In this document: positions 7,619-15,523 of the stretch, one piece after another
Layout of the letters: each line of letters starts with the position of its first letter
Numbering within the stretch: the stretch's first letter is position 1
Source of the DNA: JACQZU01 sp041908165
Lineage (GTDB): Bacteria > Acidobacteriota > Holophagae > Holophagales > Holophagaceae
DNA: 19,759 nucleotides
NCBI GenBank assembly: GCA_041908165.1
Contig: JAYRFV010000095.1
Coordinates: 1-19,759, forward strand
Direction of reading: 5' to 3'
Position numbers and translations under genes: made by a program
Notes under the pieces: model-generated
What the model was told of the DNA's origin: nothing
What the model saw: the letters and a program-made list of their open reading frames with translations, nothing else
Database searches by the model: none

Positions 7619-9127
7619 CTATTCGGCCTTGTCCAGTTCCTTGCGCATGACGCTGTGCTTCATGCCGTAGAAGAAGTAGATCGCCAGGCCCAGGGCCAGC
7701 CAGCCGCCCAGCCGCCACCAGTTGCCCACGGGCAGGGAGAACATCAGCAGCAGGCAGGTGAGGATGCCCATCACGGGCACGAAGGGGACCCAGGGGCAGC
7801 GGAAGGGGCGTTCGGCCTCCGGGTGCTTGCGGCGCATGATCAGCACCGCCGCGCAGACGATCACGAAGGCCAGCAGGGTTCCGATGTTGGTCAGGTGCAG
7901 CAGGAAGTCGATGGGGGCGAGGCCGGACAGCACCATGACGAACAGGCCGATCAGGATGGTCGACTTCCAGGGGGTGCGGAACCTCGGGTGGACGTCGCCG
8001 AAGAAGCCCTTGGGCACCAGGCCGTCGCGGGCCATGGCCAGGAACACCCGCGGGCCGCTGAGCATCATCACCAGCAGCACCGACGTGATGCCGGCGACGC
8101 CCGCGGCGGCGATGATGCCCTCCGCCCAGCCGATGCCCACCTTGCTGAAGGCGATCGAGACCGGGGCGTTGACGTCGAGCTCGTTGAACTTGACCATGCC
8201 GGTCAGCACCGCGACCACGGCGATGTAGAGCACGGTGCAGATCAGCAGCGAGGCGACGATCCCGATGGGGACGTCGCGCTGCGGGTTGCGGGCCTCCTCG
8301 GTGTGCGTGGACACCGAGTCGAAGCCGATGTAGGCGAAGAAGATGATGGCCGCGCCGGCGAGCATGCCCACCGGGTTCCCGCCCGCATCCACCTGGCCGG
8401 CCACGTGGTGGCCGAAGAAGGAGATCCCGGTCCAGCCGAAGGGCGCGAAGGGACTCCAGTTGGTGCGGCTGACGAAGAAGGCGCCGACGCCGATCACGAA
8501 CAGCACCGCGGCCAGCTTGATGCCGACCATGGTGGCGTTGAAGTTGGCGCTCTCGTGGATGCCCTTGACCAGCACCGCCGTCACCAGGGCGACGATGATG
8601 ATGGCGGGCAGGTTGACCATCGAGCCGGTGCTGACGAACTGCCCCGCGGCGGCGTCCCATTTCCACGGCGATTCCGCGAGCAGCTTCGGGACGTGGATGC
8701 CCAGCTTCGCCAGGACGTTCTGGAAGTAGCCCGACCACCCGGTGGCGACGGTGGCGCTGCCCACCGCGTACTCGAGGACGAGGTCCCAGCCGATGATCCA
8801 GGCGAACAGCTCGCCCAGGGTGGCGTAGGCGTAGGTGAAGGCGGAACCGGCCACCGGCACCATCGCCGCGAACTCGGCGTAGCAGAGCGCGGCGAAGATG
8901 CAGGTGATGCCGGCCACCACGTAGCTGAGCATCAGCGAAGGGCCGGCCACGTTGTGGGCGGCGGCGCCGGTGGCGACGAAGATGCCGGCTCCGATCACCG
9001 CGCCGACGCCCAGCGCGGTCAGCTGCACCGGACCCAGGATCCGCCGCAGCCGGTTGTCGTCCTTCATCTCCTGGTAGAGCATCGCCAGCGGCTTGCGGGC
9101 GAACAGCTGGTTCGGTCTGCGCGACAT
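7619..9127 (-). CDS. APC-family amino acid permease, cationic amino acid transporter (CAT) type
   Basis: This is a 502-residue integral membrane protein with about 12-14 hydrophobic segments. The first helix carries LTALGVGAVIGAGIFVATG (37-55), the unwound substrate-binding motif of the APC superfamily. It is followed by the well-conserved YAEFAAMVPVAGSAFTYAYATLGELFAWIIGWDLVLEYAVG. The conserved FFAYIGFDSVSTHTEEARNPQRDVPIGI segment and the C-terminal RPFRCPWVPFVPVMGI segment point to the CAT/YfnA branch. It should import amino acids across the inner membrane; the substrate cannot be assigned. ATG 9127 is chosen over an upstream in-frame ATG (9178) because GGAGAG precedes it at good spacing and the extra residues look non-coding. 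It is the first gene of the probable operon with the acyltransferase and the CorC-like gene. Confidence 0.92.
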   Translation of the reverse strand: MSRRPNQLFARKPLAMLYQEMKDDNRLRRILGPVQLTALGVGAVIGAGIFVATGAAAHNVAGPSLMLSYVVAGITCIFAALCYAEFAAMVPVAGSAFTYAYATLGELFAWIIGWDLVLEYAVGSATVATGWSGYFQNVLAKLGIHVPKLLAESPWKWDAAAGQFVSTGSMVNLPAIIIVALVTAVLVKGIHESANFNATMVGIKLAAVLFVIGVGAFFVSRTNWSPFAPFGWTGISFFGHHVAGQVDAGGNPVGMLAGAAIIFFAYIGFDSVSTHTEEARNPQRDVPIGIVASLLICTVLYIAVVAVLTGMVKFNELDVNAPVSIAFSKVGIGWAEGIIAAAGVAGITSVLLVMMLSGPRVFLAMARDGLVPKGFFGDVHPRFRTPWKSTILIGLFVMVLSGLAPIDFLLHLTNIGTLLAFVIVCAAVLIMRRKHPEAERPFRCPWVPFVPVMGILTCLLLMFSLPVGNWWRLGGWLALGLAIYFFYGMKHSVMRKELDKAE

Positions 9128-9255
9128 TCGGCTCTCCGGGACCCGGGACGGGTCGGTGCGGTGGCGGGGGATGCTCAAAGGGGCCAGTGGCTTCCAGGGA
9201 TCTTACCCGGAGTCGAAGGAGGCGCTGCGTCCGGGCCGGCTCCCGAAGGGCACCG

Positions 9256-9271
9256 CCCGCCGGCCGGCGGG
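9256..9271. repeat. 16-base perfect palindrome CCCGCCGGCCGGCGGG
   Basis: Two perfect 8-base arms sit with no spacer, in the divergent region between permease and kinase. It could be a dimeric regulator site. In DNA this GC-rich, pure G/C palindromes also arise by chance. Confidence 0.35.
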
Positions 9272-9372
9272 ATTCGGTCCCGGCGCAGGCCGAGGTGCCT
9301 CGCCAGGTCGCCTTCATGGCCCAAAGGTCCTGATCCATCAGCATTTCCGTCACCGGCAGGGAACCTCCGGCG

Positions 9373-9381
9373 TGGTAGCCT
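9373..9381 (+). promoter_or_regulatory. Possible extended -10 (TGGTAGCCT) of the kinase gene
   Basis: TGnTAnnnT lies about 50 bases before the kinase start. The same layout, TGCTAGGGT, occurs upstream of the DUF4920 gene at 18321-18329. No -35 box is recognisable. Confidence 0.3.
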
Positions 9382-9429
9382 CTCGCGAAATCCACGCGGG
9401 CAGCCGCGCAGGCAGTGGGGGTTCGGGGC

Positions 9430-12400
9430 ATGGAGGACCGGCACGGCAGCGGGGGCGATCCCCAACCGTCGCAGCAGGAGACGGTTTCCGGGACCTTCGC
9501 GGCGGACGCCACCGAGGCGGTTCCCGCCGCGGCGGCCGGCCAGCCCGCGCCCGCCTTCCCGGTGCAGGGCTGGGACCGGTACGAGCCGCTGGGATTCCTG
9601 GGCCAGGGCGGCATGGGCCTGGTTTTCCTGGCCCGGGACCGGCGCCTCGGCCGGAAGGTGGCGCTCAAGTTCGTCCGCATCGAGAGCGGCCGCCACCTCC
9701 AGCGCTTCCTGGTCGAGGCGCGGGCGCAGGCGCAGGTGGACCACGCCAACGTCTGCAAGGTCTACGAGGCCGGCGAGGTGGAAGGCCGCGTGTTCATCGC
9801 CATGCAGCACATCGACGGCGCCTCCCTCGACGTCGCGGCCGCAGGCCTGTCCCTGGAGCAGAAGGCGATCGTCCTCAGGGACGCCGCGCTCGGCGTGCAG
9901 GCGGCCCACCGGGTCGGCATCATCCACCGCGACCTGAAGCCCTCCAACATCATGGTGCAGCGGGCGGAGGAGGGGGCGCTCCGGACCTTCGTGATGGACT
10001 TCGGCCTGGCCCGCGAGTGGAACCAGGACGTGACGGAAACCGGTTCGGTGCTGGGCACCCCGGCCTTCATGTCGCCGGAGCAGGCCCGCGGCGAGGTGCA
10101 CCGGCTCGACCGCCGCACCGACGTCTACAGCCTCGGCGCCGCCCTCTACCAGGTCGCCACCGGCCGGCTGCCGGTGACCGGATCCAATCCGCTGGAGGTC
10201 CTCAGCGCCATCGGCTCGCGGGAGGTCCCCCCGCCGCGGTCGATCGCCCCCGGGATCCCCCGCGACCTCGAGGCGGTCATCCTCAAGTGCCTGGAGAAGG
10301 ACGTCTCCCGTCGCTACGGATCGGCCCTGGCCCTGGCCTCCGACCTGGACCGGTTCCTGGCCGGGGAGCCGGTGCAGGCCCGGCCCACCGACCTCTGGCA
10401 CCGGCTGCAGCGCCGGCTCCGCAGGCACCGGCGGCTGGCCGCGGCGGGCGCAGCGGCCGGCCTGTCGGTGCTGACCGTCCTCGGCGCCATCCTGCAAGGC
10501 CGCCGCGAGGCAAGGCAGCGCGAACGCCTCGCCCGCCAGTTCACCGAGTCGGTGGCGCGGATCGAATCGATCGCGCGCTACTCGGCGCTCTCCCCGCTCC
10601 ACGACGTCCGCCCGGACCGGCAGGCCGTGCGCGGGCTCATGGTCCAGCTCCAGGAGGACATGCGCCAGGCCGGCGCTCCCGCCAACGGGCCGGGCCACTA
10701 TGCCCTGGGCTGGGGCCACTGGATCCTGGATGACCGGGAGCAGGCGCGGGAGCACCTGCAGATGGCCTGGGACGCGGGCTTCCGCGAGCCCCGGGCCGCC
10801 TACGCGCTGGCCGTGGCGCTGGGCGCCGAGTACCAGGAGCGCCTGCTGGAGGCGGAGCGCATCCCGGCCGCCGGCCAGCGCGAGGCCCGCAAGAACGAGC
10901 TTGCCGTGCGCCTTCGCGACCCGGCCCGGTCCCTGCTGCGCCAGGCCGAGGGCCGCGATGCGCCCTCCGCCGCCTATCGACAGGCCCTCCTGGCCTTCCA
11001 CGACGGGCACCTCGACCAGGCCCTGGCCGTCCTGCTGGCGCTGGGGAACGAGCAGCCCTGGTTCTACGAGGCGCCCCTGCTGCGGGGCCGGCTGCTCCAG
11101 GCGCGCGCCTGGGCGCGCTGGAACCAGGGGGACCGCGCGGCCGCCCACGCGGACTTCGACGCGGGCCGCGACGCGCTGGCGGCGGCCGCGGCCAGCGGCC
11201 GCAGCTCCCCGGCTGTGCACGCCGCGCGGGCGGAGCTGGAGCTCAACGCCCTCATCATGGAGAAGTACGGAAGGGGTCAGGTGGAGCCCGCCTTCCGCCG
11301 CGGGATGGAGGCCGCGAAGGCGGCCCTGGCGGCCCAGCCGGACCACGCGCCCGCCCTCATCCTCCAGGGGGCCCTCGCCGGCCAGTACGCCGAGTCACGG
11401 ATGGACCGCGGGGAGGGCGCGGACGACCTGGTCCAGCTGACGGTCGAATCCGCGCGCCAGGCGGTGGCCGCAGGCCCGGCCCGGGCGGATGCCCGGGTCG
11501 CCCTGGGCAAGGCCTATTACCTGTGGGGCAGCGCCCGCCAGGAACGCAGTCTCGACCCCCGGCCGCAGCTTGCCGAAGCGCGCCGGGCCTTCGAGGCGCT
11601 CGCCCCGGAGAAGCGCGACTACGCCGTGGAGAACCACCTCGGGCTCGTCCACCAGACGCTGTCCGATTCCGAAGCGCAGGCGGGCCGCGACCCAGCCGAG
11701 CCGCTTGACCGCGCGATCGAAGCCTACCGGAGGGCGACCCTGCTGGAACCGCGCCTGCTGCCGGCCTGGATCAACCTGGGAACCTGCCTGCAGCAGCGCG
11801 CGGCCCTGCCGGGCGCCCGCGCCCCGGAGGAGGACCTCCGCGCCGCCCTCGCCGGGCTCGAACAGGCGCACCGGATCAACCCCAGCCACTTCGTCCCCTG
11901 CTTCGTGGAAGGCAAGGTGCGCCACGACCTCGCGCTCCGGCGCCGCGACCGGGGCGAGGACCCGGCCGCGGACCTGCAGCGGGCCGTGGAGGCCTACCGG
12001 CGGGGCCTCGCCATCAACCCGCGGATCCCGCACCTGCACAACGGCCTGGGGCTGGCCCTGCTCCTGCAGGCACGCCACGCCTGGGACTCCGGCGCCGCCT
12101 CCGGGACGGCGCTGGCCGCCGCCCAGGCCTCCTTCGAACGGGCGGTGGCGGTGGCCCCCGACCAGGTGTTCGGGTACCTGAACCTGGGTGACCTGCTGAT
12201 CTGGAGGGCACGCACCGAACCCGGTGGCCGGCGGCTCCTCGGCGAGGCGGAACGCTGGTTGAGGCGCGGCCTCCGGGCGGCGCCCGGCCACCGCGGAACG
12301 CTGGCCAACCTGGGCCGCCTCGAGGCCGTGCGCATCGAGGTCGCGGGAGGCGATCCCGCGCAGGCCGCCGCCGCCGGCGAGGCCCTGCTGGCGAAGGCCC

Positions 12401-12918
12401 TCGCCGCGAACCCACGGGACCGGGACTGCCTCCAGTACCTGGGAGAGCTCCGGCTGGCGGGGGTGTCCTGGAAGGTGCCGCGCCAGCGGGCCGCGACCGA
12501 GGACTTCCGGCGGGCGGCGGAGCCCCTGCGTCAGGCCCTCCAGGTGTCGCCGGGCTCCTCCGAGACGGCGCTGGTCCTGGCCCGCCTCCTGGGCCTCAAG
12601 GCCACCTGGGAAGGCGCCCACGGCCTGGATCCAGGCCCCAGCATCCGCGAGGCGCGGGACATCCTGGAGCGGTTGGGGAACGCCCGGCCGCGCTGGGGTG
12701 AGCCCCTGGCCATCCTCGGCGGGCTCGCGGCCGTCGAGGCCGGCTCCCTTCCCGCCTCGGCCCGCGGCGCCCGGGCCCAGGAGGCCGACCGCCTGTTCGA
12801 ACAGGCCTTCGCCCTCAACCGGAACCTCGCCGAACCCTGGAAGCCGCAGGCGGCGCAGGTCCAGGCCTGGCGGAAGGCCGCGGAATCCGGCCGACCGCCG
12901 GAACCGGTCAGCCGCTGA
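9430..12918 (+). CDS. PknB-type Ser/Thr protein kinase with transmembrane segment and long TPR-like C-terminus
   Basis: This is a 1162-residue protein from ATG 9430, preceded by a G-rich GGGGG at 8 bases; an in-frame GTG at 9415 is possible. Residues 50-312 are a complete kinase domain: glycine loop GQGGMG (58-63), VALK lysine K80, alpha-C glutamate E96, HRDLKPSN with D168, DFG with D190, GTPAFMSPEQA (209-219) and DVYSLG (231-236). All catalytic residues are present, so it is probably active. A basic RRLRRHRR stretch (328-335) precedes one membrane span (about 337-356). The remaining 800 residues are outside the membrane and alpha-helical with TPR-like units, such as AIEAYRRATLLEPRLLPAWINLG near 765, AVEAYRRGLAINPRIPHLHNGLG near 852 and ASFERAVAVAPDQVFGYLNLGDL near 898. 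They probably bind a partner or signal. The targets are unknown. Confidence 0.93.
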   Translation: MEDRHGSGGDPQPSQQETVSGTFAADATEAVPAAAAGQPAPAFPVQGWDRYEPLGFLGQGGMGLVFLARDRRLGRKVALKFVRIESGRHLQRFLVEARAQAQVDHANVCKVYEAGEVEGRVFIAMQHIDGASLDVAAAGLSLEQKAIVLRDAALGVQAAHRVGIIHRDLKPSNIMVQRAEEGALRTFVMDFGLAREWNQDVTETGSVLGTPAFMSPEQARGEVHRLDRRTDVYSLGAALYQVATGRLPVTGSNPLEVLSAIGSREVPPPRSIAPGIPRDLEAVILKCLEKDVSRRYGSALALASDLDRFLAGEPVQARPTDLWHRLQRRLRRHRRLAAAGAAAGLSVLTVLGAILQGRREARQRERLARQFTESVARIESIARYSALSPLHDVRPDRQAVRGLMVQLQEDMRQAGAPANGPGHYALGWGHWILDDREQAREHLQMAWDAGFREPRAAYALAVALGAEYQERLLEAERIPAAGQREARKNELAVRLRDPARSLLRQAEGRDAPSAAYRQALLAFHDGHLDQALAVLLALGNEQPWFYEAPLLRGRLLQARAWARWNQGDRAAAHADFDAGRDALAAAAASGRSSPAVHAARAELELNALIMEKYGRGQVEPAFRRGMEAAKAALAAQPDHAPALILQGALAGQYAESRMDRGEGADDLVQLTVESARQAVAAGPARADARVALGKAYYLWGSARQERSLDPRPQLAEARRAFEALAPEKRDYAVENHLGLVHQTLSDSEAQAGRDPAEPLDRAIEAYRRATLLEPRLLPAWINLGTCLQQRAALPGARAPEEDLRAALAGLEQAHRINPSHFVPCFVEGKVRHDLALRRRDRGEDPAADLQRAVEAYRRGLAINPRIPHLHNGLGLALLLQARHAWDSGAASGTALAAAQASFERAVAVAPDQVFGYLNLGDLLIWRARTEPGGRRLLGEAERWLRRGLRAAPGHRGTLANLGRLEAVRIEVAGGDPAQAAAAGEALLAKALAANPRDRDCLQYLGELRLAGVSWKVPRQRAATEDFRRAAEPLRQALQVSPGSSETALVLARLLGLKATWEGAHGLDPGPSIREARDILERLGNARPRWGEPLAILGGLAAVEAGSLPASARGARAQEADRLFEQAFALNRNLAEPWKPQAAQVQAWRKAAESGRPPEPVSR

Positions 12919-13063
12919 CCTTGATGCTTCCAGTGCCGGTGGTGGACTGCTGTCCGGGCTTCCGGGAAGGAGCGCCCGTCTGGGTTTCCGGCTCCCGTTC
13001 AGCGGATTCCTGGGACGGGGCCGTCGAGTCGGCGGTCTGTTCGCGGCGCGATTGCGTGGACAT
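12908..13063 (-). CDS. Small hydrophilic protein of 51 residues, unknown function
   Basis: Start ATG 13063 is preceded by GGAGGT with a 4-base gap, one of the best ribosome binding sites in the window. The product opens MSTQSRREQTADSTAPSQES and ends in GTGSIKVSG. It is rich in Ser, Thr, Gln, Glu and Pro, with no Cys, no aromatic residues and no membrane segment, so it is probably disordered. It reads on the opposite strand to the kinase and overlaps its last 11 bases tail-to-tail. An AT-rich stretch about 90-130 bases upstream (13150-13195) could hold its promoter. I do not recognise a family. A chance ORF is possible, but the Shine-Dalgarno and the isolated AT-rich upstream stretch argue for a real gene. 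Confidence 0.55.
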   Translation of the reverse strand: MSTQSRREQTADSTAPSQESAEREPETQTGAPSRKPGQQSTTGTGSIKVSG

Positions 13064-13354
13064 CGATACCTCCGGGAGGTGGGGGGAAGGGAGGGACCGG
13101 AGGGTTCTGGATCCGGTCACGATGCCCAAGGGTAGGCCTCTTTGTGGCGATGATGAAAAATAATTCCTAAAAAAATGATTTTATTTTCATAGATGAGCCA
13201 AATGTGTTCTAGGTGGGGGCTGCCGGGCGCCCAAGCTCGAAGGGCGACCGGTACGCCGGCCCCCCGGCAACGACGCCGGCGCCCGGCCCGGCAGAGGAGC
13301 CGGGCCGGACGCCGTTCAAGCTCGAGATCCGACGCAGCCGGGAGGAACCCCGGC
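13064..13354. other. Intergenic region with AT-rich island and hairpin
   Basis: This is 291 bases between the small ORF and the COG2403 GTPase gene, both on the minus strand. It contains a markedly AT-rich island (13154-13195: runs of A and T with ATGATTTTATTTTCAT) in otherwise very GC-rich DNA. It also contains a 10-bp hairpin (13283-13308). No gene is supported on either strand. Confidence 0.55.
13283..13308 (-). terminator. Hairpin downstream of the COG2403 GTPase gene
   Basis: CCGGCCCGGC (13283-13292) pairs perfectly with GCCGGGCCGG (13299-13308) around a 6-base loop. It lies 46 bases beyond the stop of the minus-strand GTPase gene, as a terminator would. No T-run follows on either strand, so termination is not certain. 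Confidence 0.5.
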
Positions 13355-14677
13355 TCAGGCCTGCAGGGCCTTGCGGATCGCCGCCTCGATCAGGCCGGGG
13401 CGCACCTCGGCGAGGTCGTAGGTGGCGCGCACCATCGGCTTGTTCACCTTGAGCACCCGGGTGATGTCGATGGGCGTGGCGCTCAGCACCACGTCGCAGG
13501 GGGTGGCCTCGATGGTGGCTTCCAGGTCCTTGATCTGCGCCTCGCCGTAGCCCATGGCGGGGAGGATGCCCTGGGCGTTCGGGTACTTGCGGTAGGTGGC
13601 GGCGATCGAGGCCACGGCGTAGGGGGTCGGGTCGACGATCACCTCGGCGCCGACGTTGCGCGCGGCGACCACGCCGGCGCCGTAGCTCATGGAGCCGTGG
13701 GTCAGGGTGGGGCCGTCCTCGATGACCAGCGCCTTCCGGCCCTTGACCAGCTCGGGCCTCTGGCAGCTGACCGGGCTGTTGGCGCGGATCACCGCGGCGC
13801 CCGGGTTGAGCTGGCGGGCGGCATCCTCGATGGCGCCGATGTTCTTCTCGTCGGCGGTGTCGCACTTGTTGATCACGATGACGTCGGCCATGCGGAAGTT
13901 GGCCTCGCCCGGGTGGTAGGTCTGCTCGTGGCCGGCCCGGTGCGGGTCGGCGATGCAGATGTGCATCGCGCACTTGTAGAAGGGCAGGTCGTTGTTGCCG
14001 CCGTCCCAGAGCACCACGTCGGCCTCCTGCTCGGCGGCGCGGATGATCTGCTCGTAGTCGACGCCGGCGTACACCACGAAGCCGTTGTCGATGTGCGGCT
14101 CGTACTCCTCGCGCTCCTCGATGGTGCACTCGTGCTTGTCCAGGTCGGCATAGGTGGCGAAGCGCTGGCAGGCCTGCCTGGCCAGGTCGCCGTAGGGCAT
14201 CGGATGGCGGATGGCGACCACCTTCTTCCCGAGCTTCTTGAGGATGTTGCTGATGTAGCGGGTGGTCTGGCTCTTGCCCGCGCCGGTGCGGACGGCGGTG
14301 ATGGCGATGACCGGCTTGGAGGAGGCGATCATGGTCTTGTCCGCGCCCAGCAGCTCGAAGTCGACGCCGCGGGCGATGCAGAAGCTGGCCAGGTGCATGA
14401 CCGTCTGGTGGGTCACGTCGGAGTAGGAGAACACCGCCACGTCGGGCTTCAGCTCCGCGATGACCTTGCCGAGGTCGCTCTCGTCGAAGATCGGGATGCC
14501 CTCCGGGTACAGGCGCCCGGCCAGCACCGCCGGGTACTTGCGGCCGGCGATGTCGGGGATCTGGGTGGCGGTGAAGGCGACCACCTCGAAGGCGGGATTG
14601 TCGCGGTACACCGTGTTGAAGTTGTGGAAGTCGCGGCCTGCGGCTCCCAGGATGACGACGCGGCGAGCTTCGCTCAT
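13355..14677 (-). CDS. COG2403 GTPase, cyclic 2,3-diphosphoglycerate synthetase-like
   Basis: This is a 440-residue soluble protein. An N-terminal Rossmann-like part opens with RRVVILGAAGRDFHNFNTVYRDNP (5-28). A P-loop follows in VIAITAVRTGAGKSQTTRYIS (123-143), then VVAIRHPMPYGDLARQ (153-168), DVVLWDGGNNDLPF (220-233) and a VIVINKCDTADEKN segment (266-279) that resembles a GTPase NKxD motif. This order matches the COG2403 family, whose studied archaeal member makes cyclic 2,3-diphosphoglycerate from 2,3-diphosphoglycerate with ATP. Bacterial members are mostly untested and are often labelled GTPase, so the reaction here is not assured. ATG 14677 follows a moderate CAGGGTG. It is single and divergent from comF; a hairpin lies past its stop. 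Confidence 0.85.
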   Translation of the reverse strand: MSEARRVVILGAAGRDFHNFNTVYRDNPAFEVVAFTATQIPDIAGRKYPAVLAGRLYPEGIPIFDESDLGKVIAELKPDVAVFSYSDVTHQTVMHLASFCIARGVDFELLGADKTMIASSKPVIAITAVRTGAGKSQTTRYISNILKKLGKKVVAIRHPMPYGDLARQACQRFATYADLDKHECTIEEREEYEPHIDNGFVVYAGVDYEQIIRAAEQEADVVLWDGGNNDLPFYKCAMHICIADPHRAGHEQTYHPGEANFRMADVIVINKCDTADEKNIGAIEDAARQLNPGAAVIRANSPVSCQRPELVKGRKALVIEDGPTLTHGSMSYGAGVVAARNVGAEVIVDPTPYAVASIAATYRKYPNAQGILPAMGYGEAQIKDLEATIEATPCDVVLSATPIDITRVLKVNKPMVRATYDLAEVRPGLIEAAIRKALQA

Positions 14678-14823
14678 GAAACACCCTGTGGTCTACGAGG
14701 CGCCGACACGCTCACGGGTGGCAGTCCTGGCAGGATCCTCGGACTTGGGCAGAATATCGGAACGGGGCCGGGCGCCCCGCCTCCTTGTGGCGAAGGTCAC
14801 AGGGAGGGACCTCCGGAGGGCCG

Positions 14824-15516
14824 GTGCCTGCAGGAATCCCGTCCTGGCTGCAGCTGCGCGCTGCGCTGCTGCCCTGCCGGGGCTGCCTCGGGCCGCTGAA
14901 GGAGGGCGCCCGGGCCGGCATCTGCCGGACCTGCTGGGAGGGCCTGGTGGAGCTTCCCGACCTGCGCTGCCCGCGCTGCGCCCTGGGGCACGACGGGCCC
15001 TGTCCGGATCCGGTGGACTGGGAGCGCGGCGATGCACTCTGGGACTACCACGGCGGCCGCCCCGCCCTGGGGGCCCTGCTGGTGCCGGGCATCAAGGCGG
15101 GCGAGGCCGGCTGGCGCGGGGCCCTGCTCGACCAGGCCCGGGAGGCCCCGCTGCCGGCCTGGGCCGGCGCAGTCGACGCGGTGGTGCCGGTGCCGACGCT
15201 CCCGCACCGGCGGCTGCTGCGCGGCTTCGACCTCGCCGAGGAGTGGGCCGGGCTCCTCGGCCGGCGCCTCGGCCGGCCGCGCCTCAAGGTGCTGTCCAGA
15301 CGGTGGCGTTCGCGCGCCCAGACCGGGCGCACGGAATCGGAGCGGCGGCGCCTGCCCCGGGGCGCCTTCGGGCTCCGCGCCGGGGCGGCTGGATTGTCCC
15401 TGCTGCTGGTGGACGACGTCTGGACCACCGGCGCGACGCTGCAGCGCTGCGCCCAGGCGCTGCGGGCGGGGCAGGCCCGCGAGGTCTCGGTGCTGACCCT
15501 GTTCCGTGCGACCTGA
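14824..15516 (+). CDS. comF: ComF family phosphoribosyltransferase-like protein
   Basis: This is a 230-residue protein. The N-terminus carries paired cysteines (C18/C21, C34/C37, C49/C52, then C60), as in the zinc-binding double-zinc-ribbon part of ComF proteins. The C-terminal half has VDAVVPVPTLPHRRLLRGFDLAEEWA (117-142), SRRWRSRAQTGRTESERR (158-175) and the PRPP-binding loop LLLVDDVWTTGATL (193-206). All are standard for ComF. ComF-type proteins help take up and process transforming DNA in naturally competent bacteria; many bacteria keep them outside any known competence operon. Start GTG 14824 is chosen because GGAGG lies 4 bases upstream and the Cys-rich domain follows soon after. It diverges from the COG2403 gene by 146 bp and converges on the patatin gene with only 7 bp between the stops. 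Confidence 0.9.
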   Translation: MPAGIPSWLQLRAALLPCRGCLGPLKEGARAGICRTCWEGLVELPDLRCPRCALGHDGPCPDPVDWERGDALWDYHGGRPALGALLVPGIKAGEAGWRGALLDQAREAPLPAWAGAVDAVVPVPTLPHRRLLRGFDLAEEWAGLLGRRLGRPRLKVLSRRWRSRAQTGRTESERRRLPRGAFGLRAGAAGLSLLLVDDVWTTGATLQRCAQALRAGQAREVSVLTLFRAT

Positions 15517-15523
15517 ACCGGTC

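Larger units (their letters stand above)
9128..9429. other. Divergent intergenic region between permease and kinase
   Basis: About 300 bases separate the permease start from the kinase start. I see a 16-base perfect palindrome (9256-9271), a TGGTAGCCT element (9373-9381) that could be an extended -10 for the kinase, and otherwise GC-rich sequence. No convincing gene is present: the open frames across it run out of frame through the neighbours and have no Shine-Dalgarno. Confidence 0.6.

Noticed and set aside
9128..9414. Small minus-strand gene in the permease/kinase gap (MLMDQDLWAMKATWRG...)
   Set aside because: The frame continues out of frame into the permease, no Shine-Dalgarno precedes it, and its composition is unlike a real protein.
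7493..9937. An 814-codon plus-strand frame opposite the permease
   Set aside because: His/Gly/Asp-rich shadow with no domain; the permease frame on the other strand is unmistakable.
9175..11346. A 723-codon minus-strand frame opposite the kinase
   Set aside because: Composition is that of an antisense shadow; the kinase motifs are on the plus strand.
13154..13195. AT-rich island as a replication origin or attachment site
   Set aside because: There are no DnaA-box repeats, no integrase and no duplicated ends; a promoter region is simpler.
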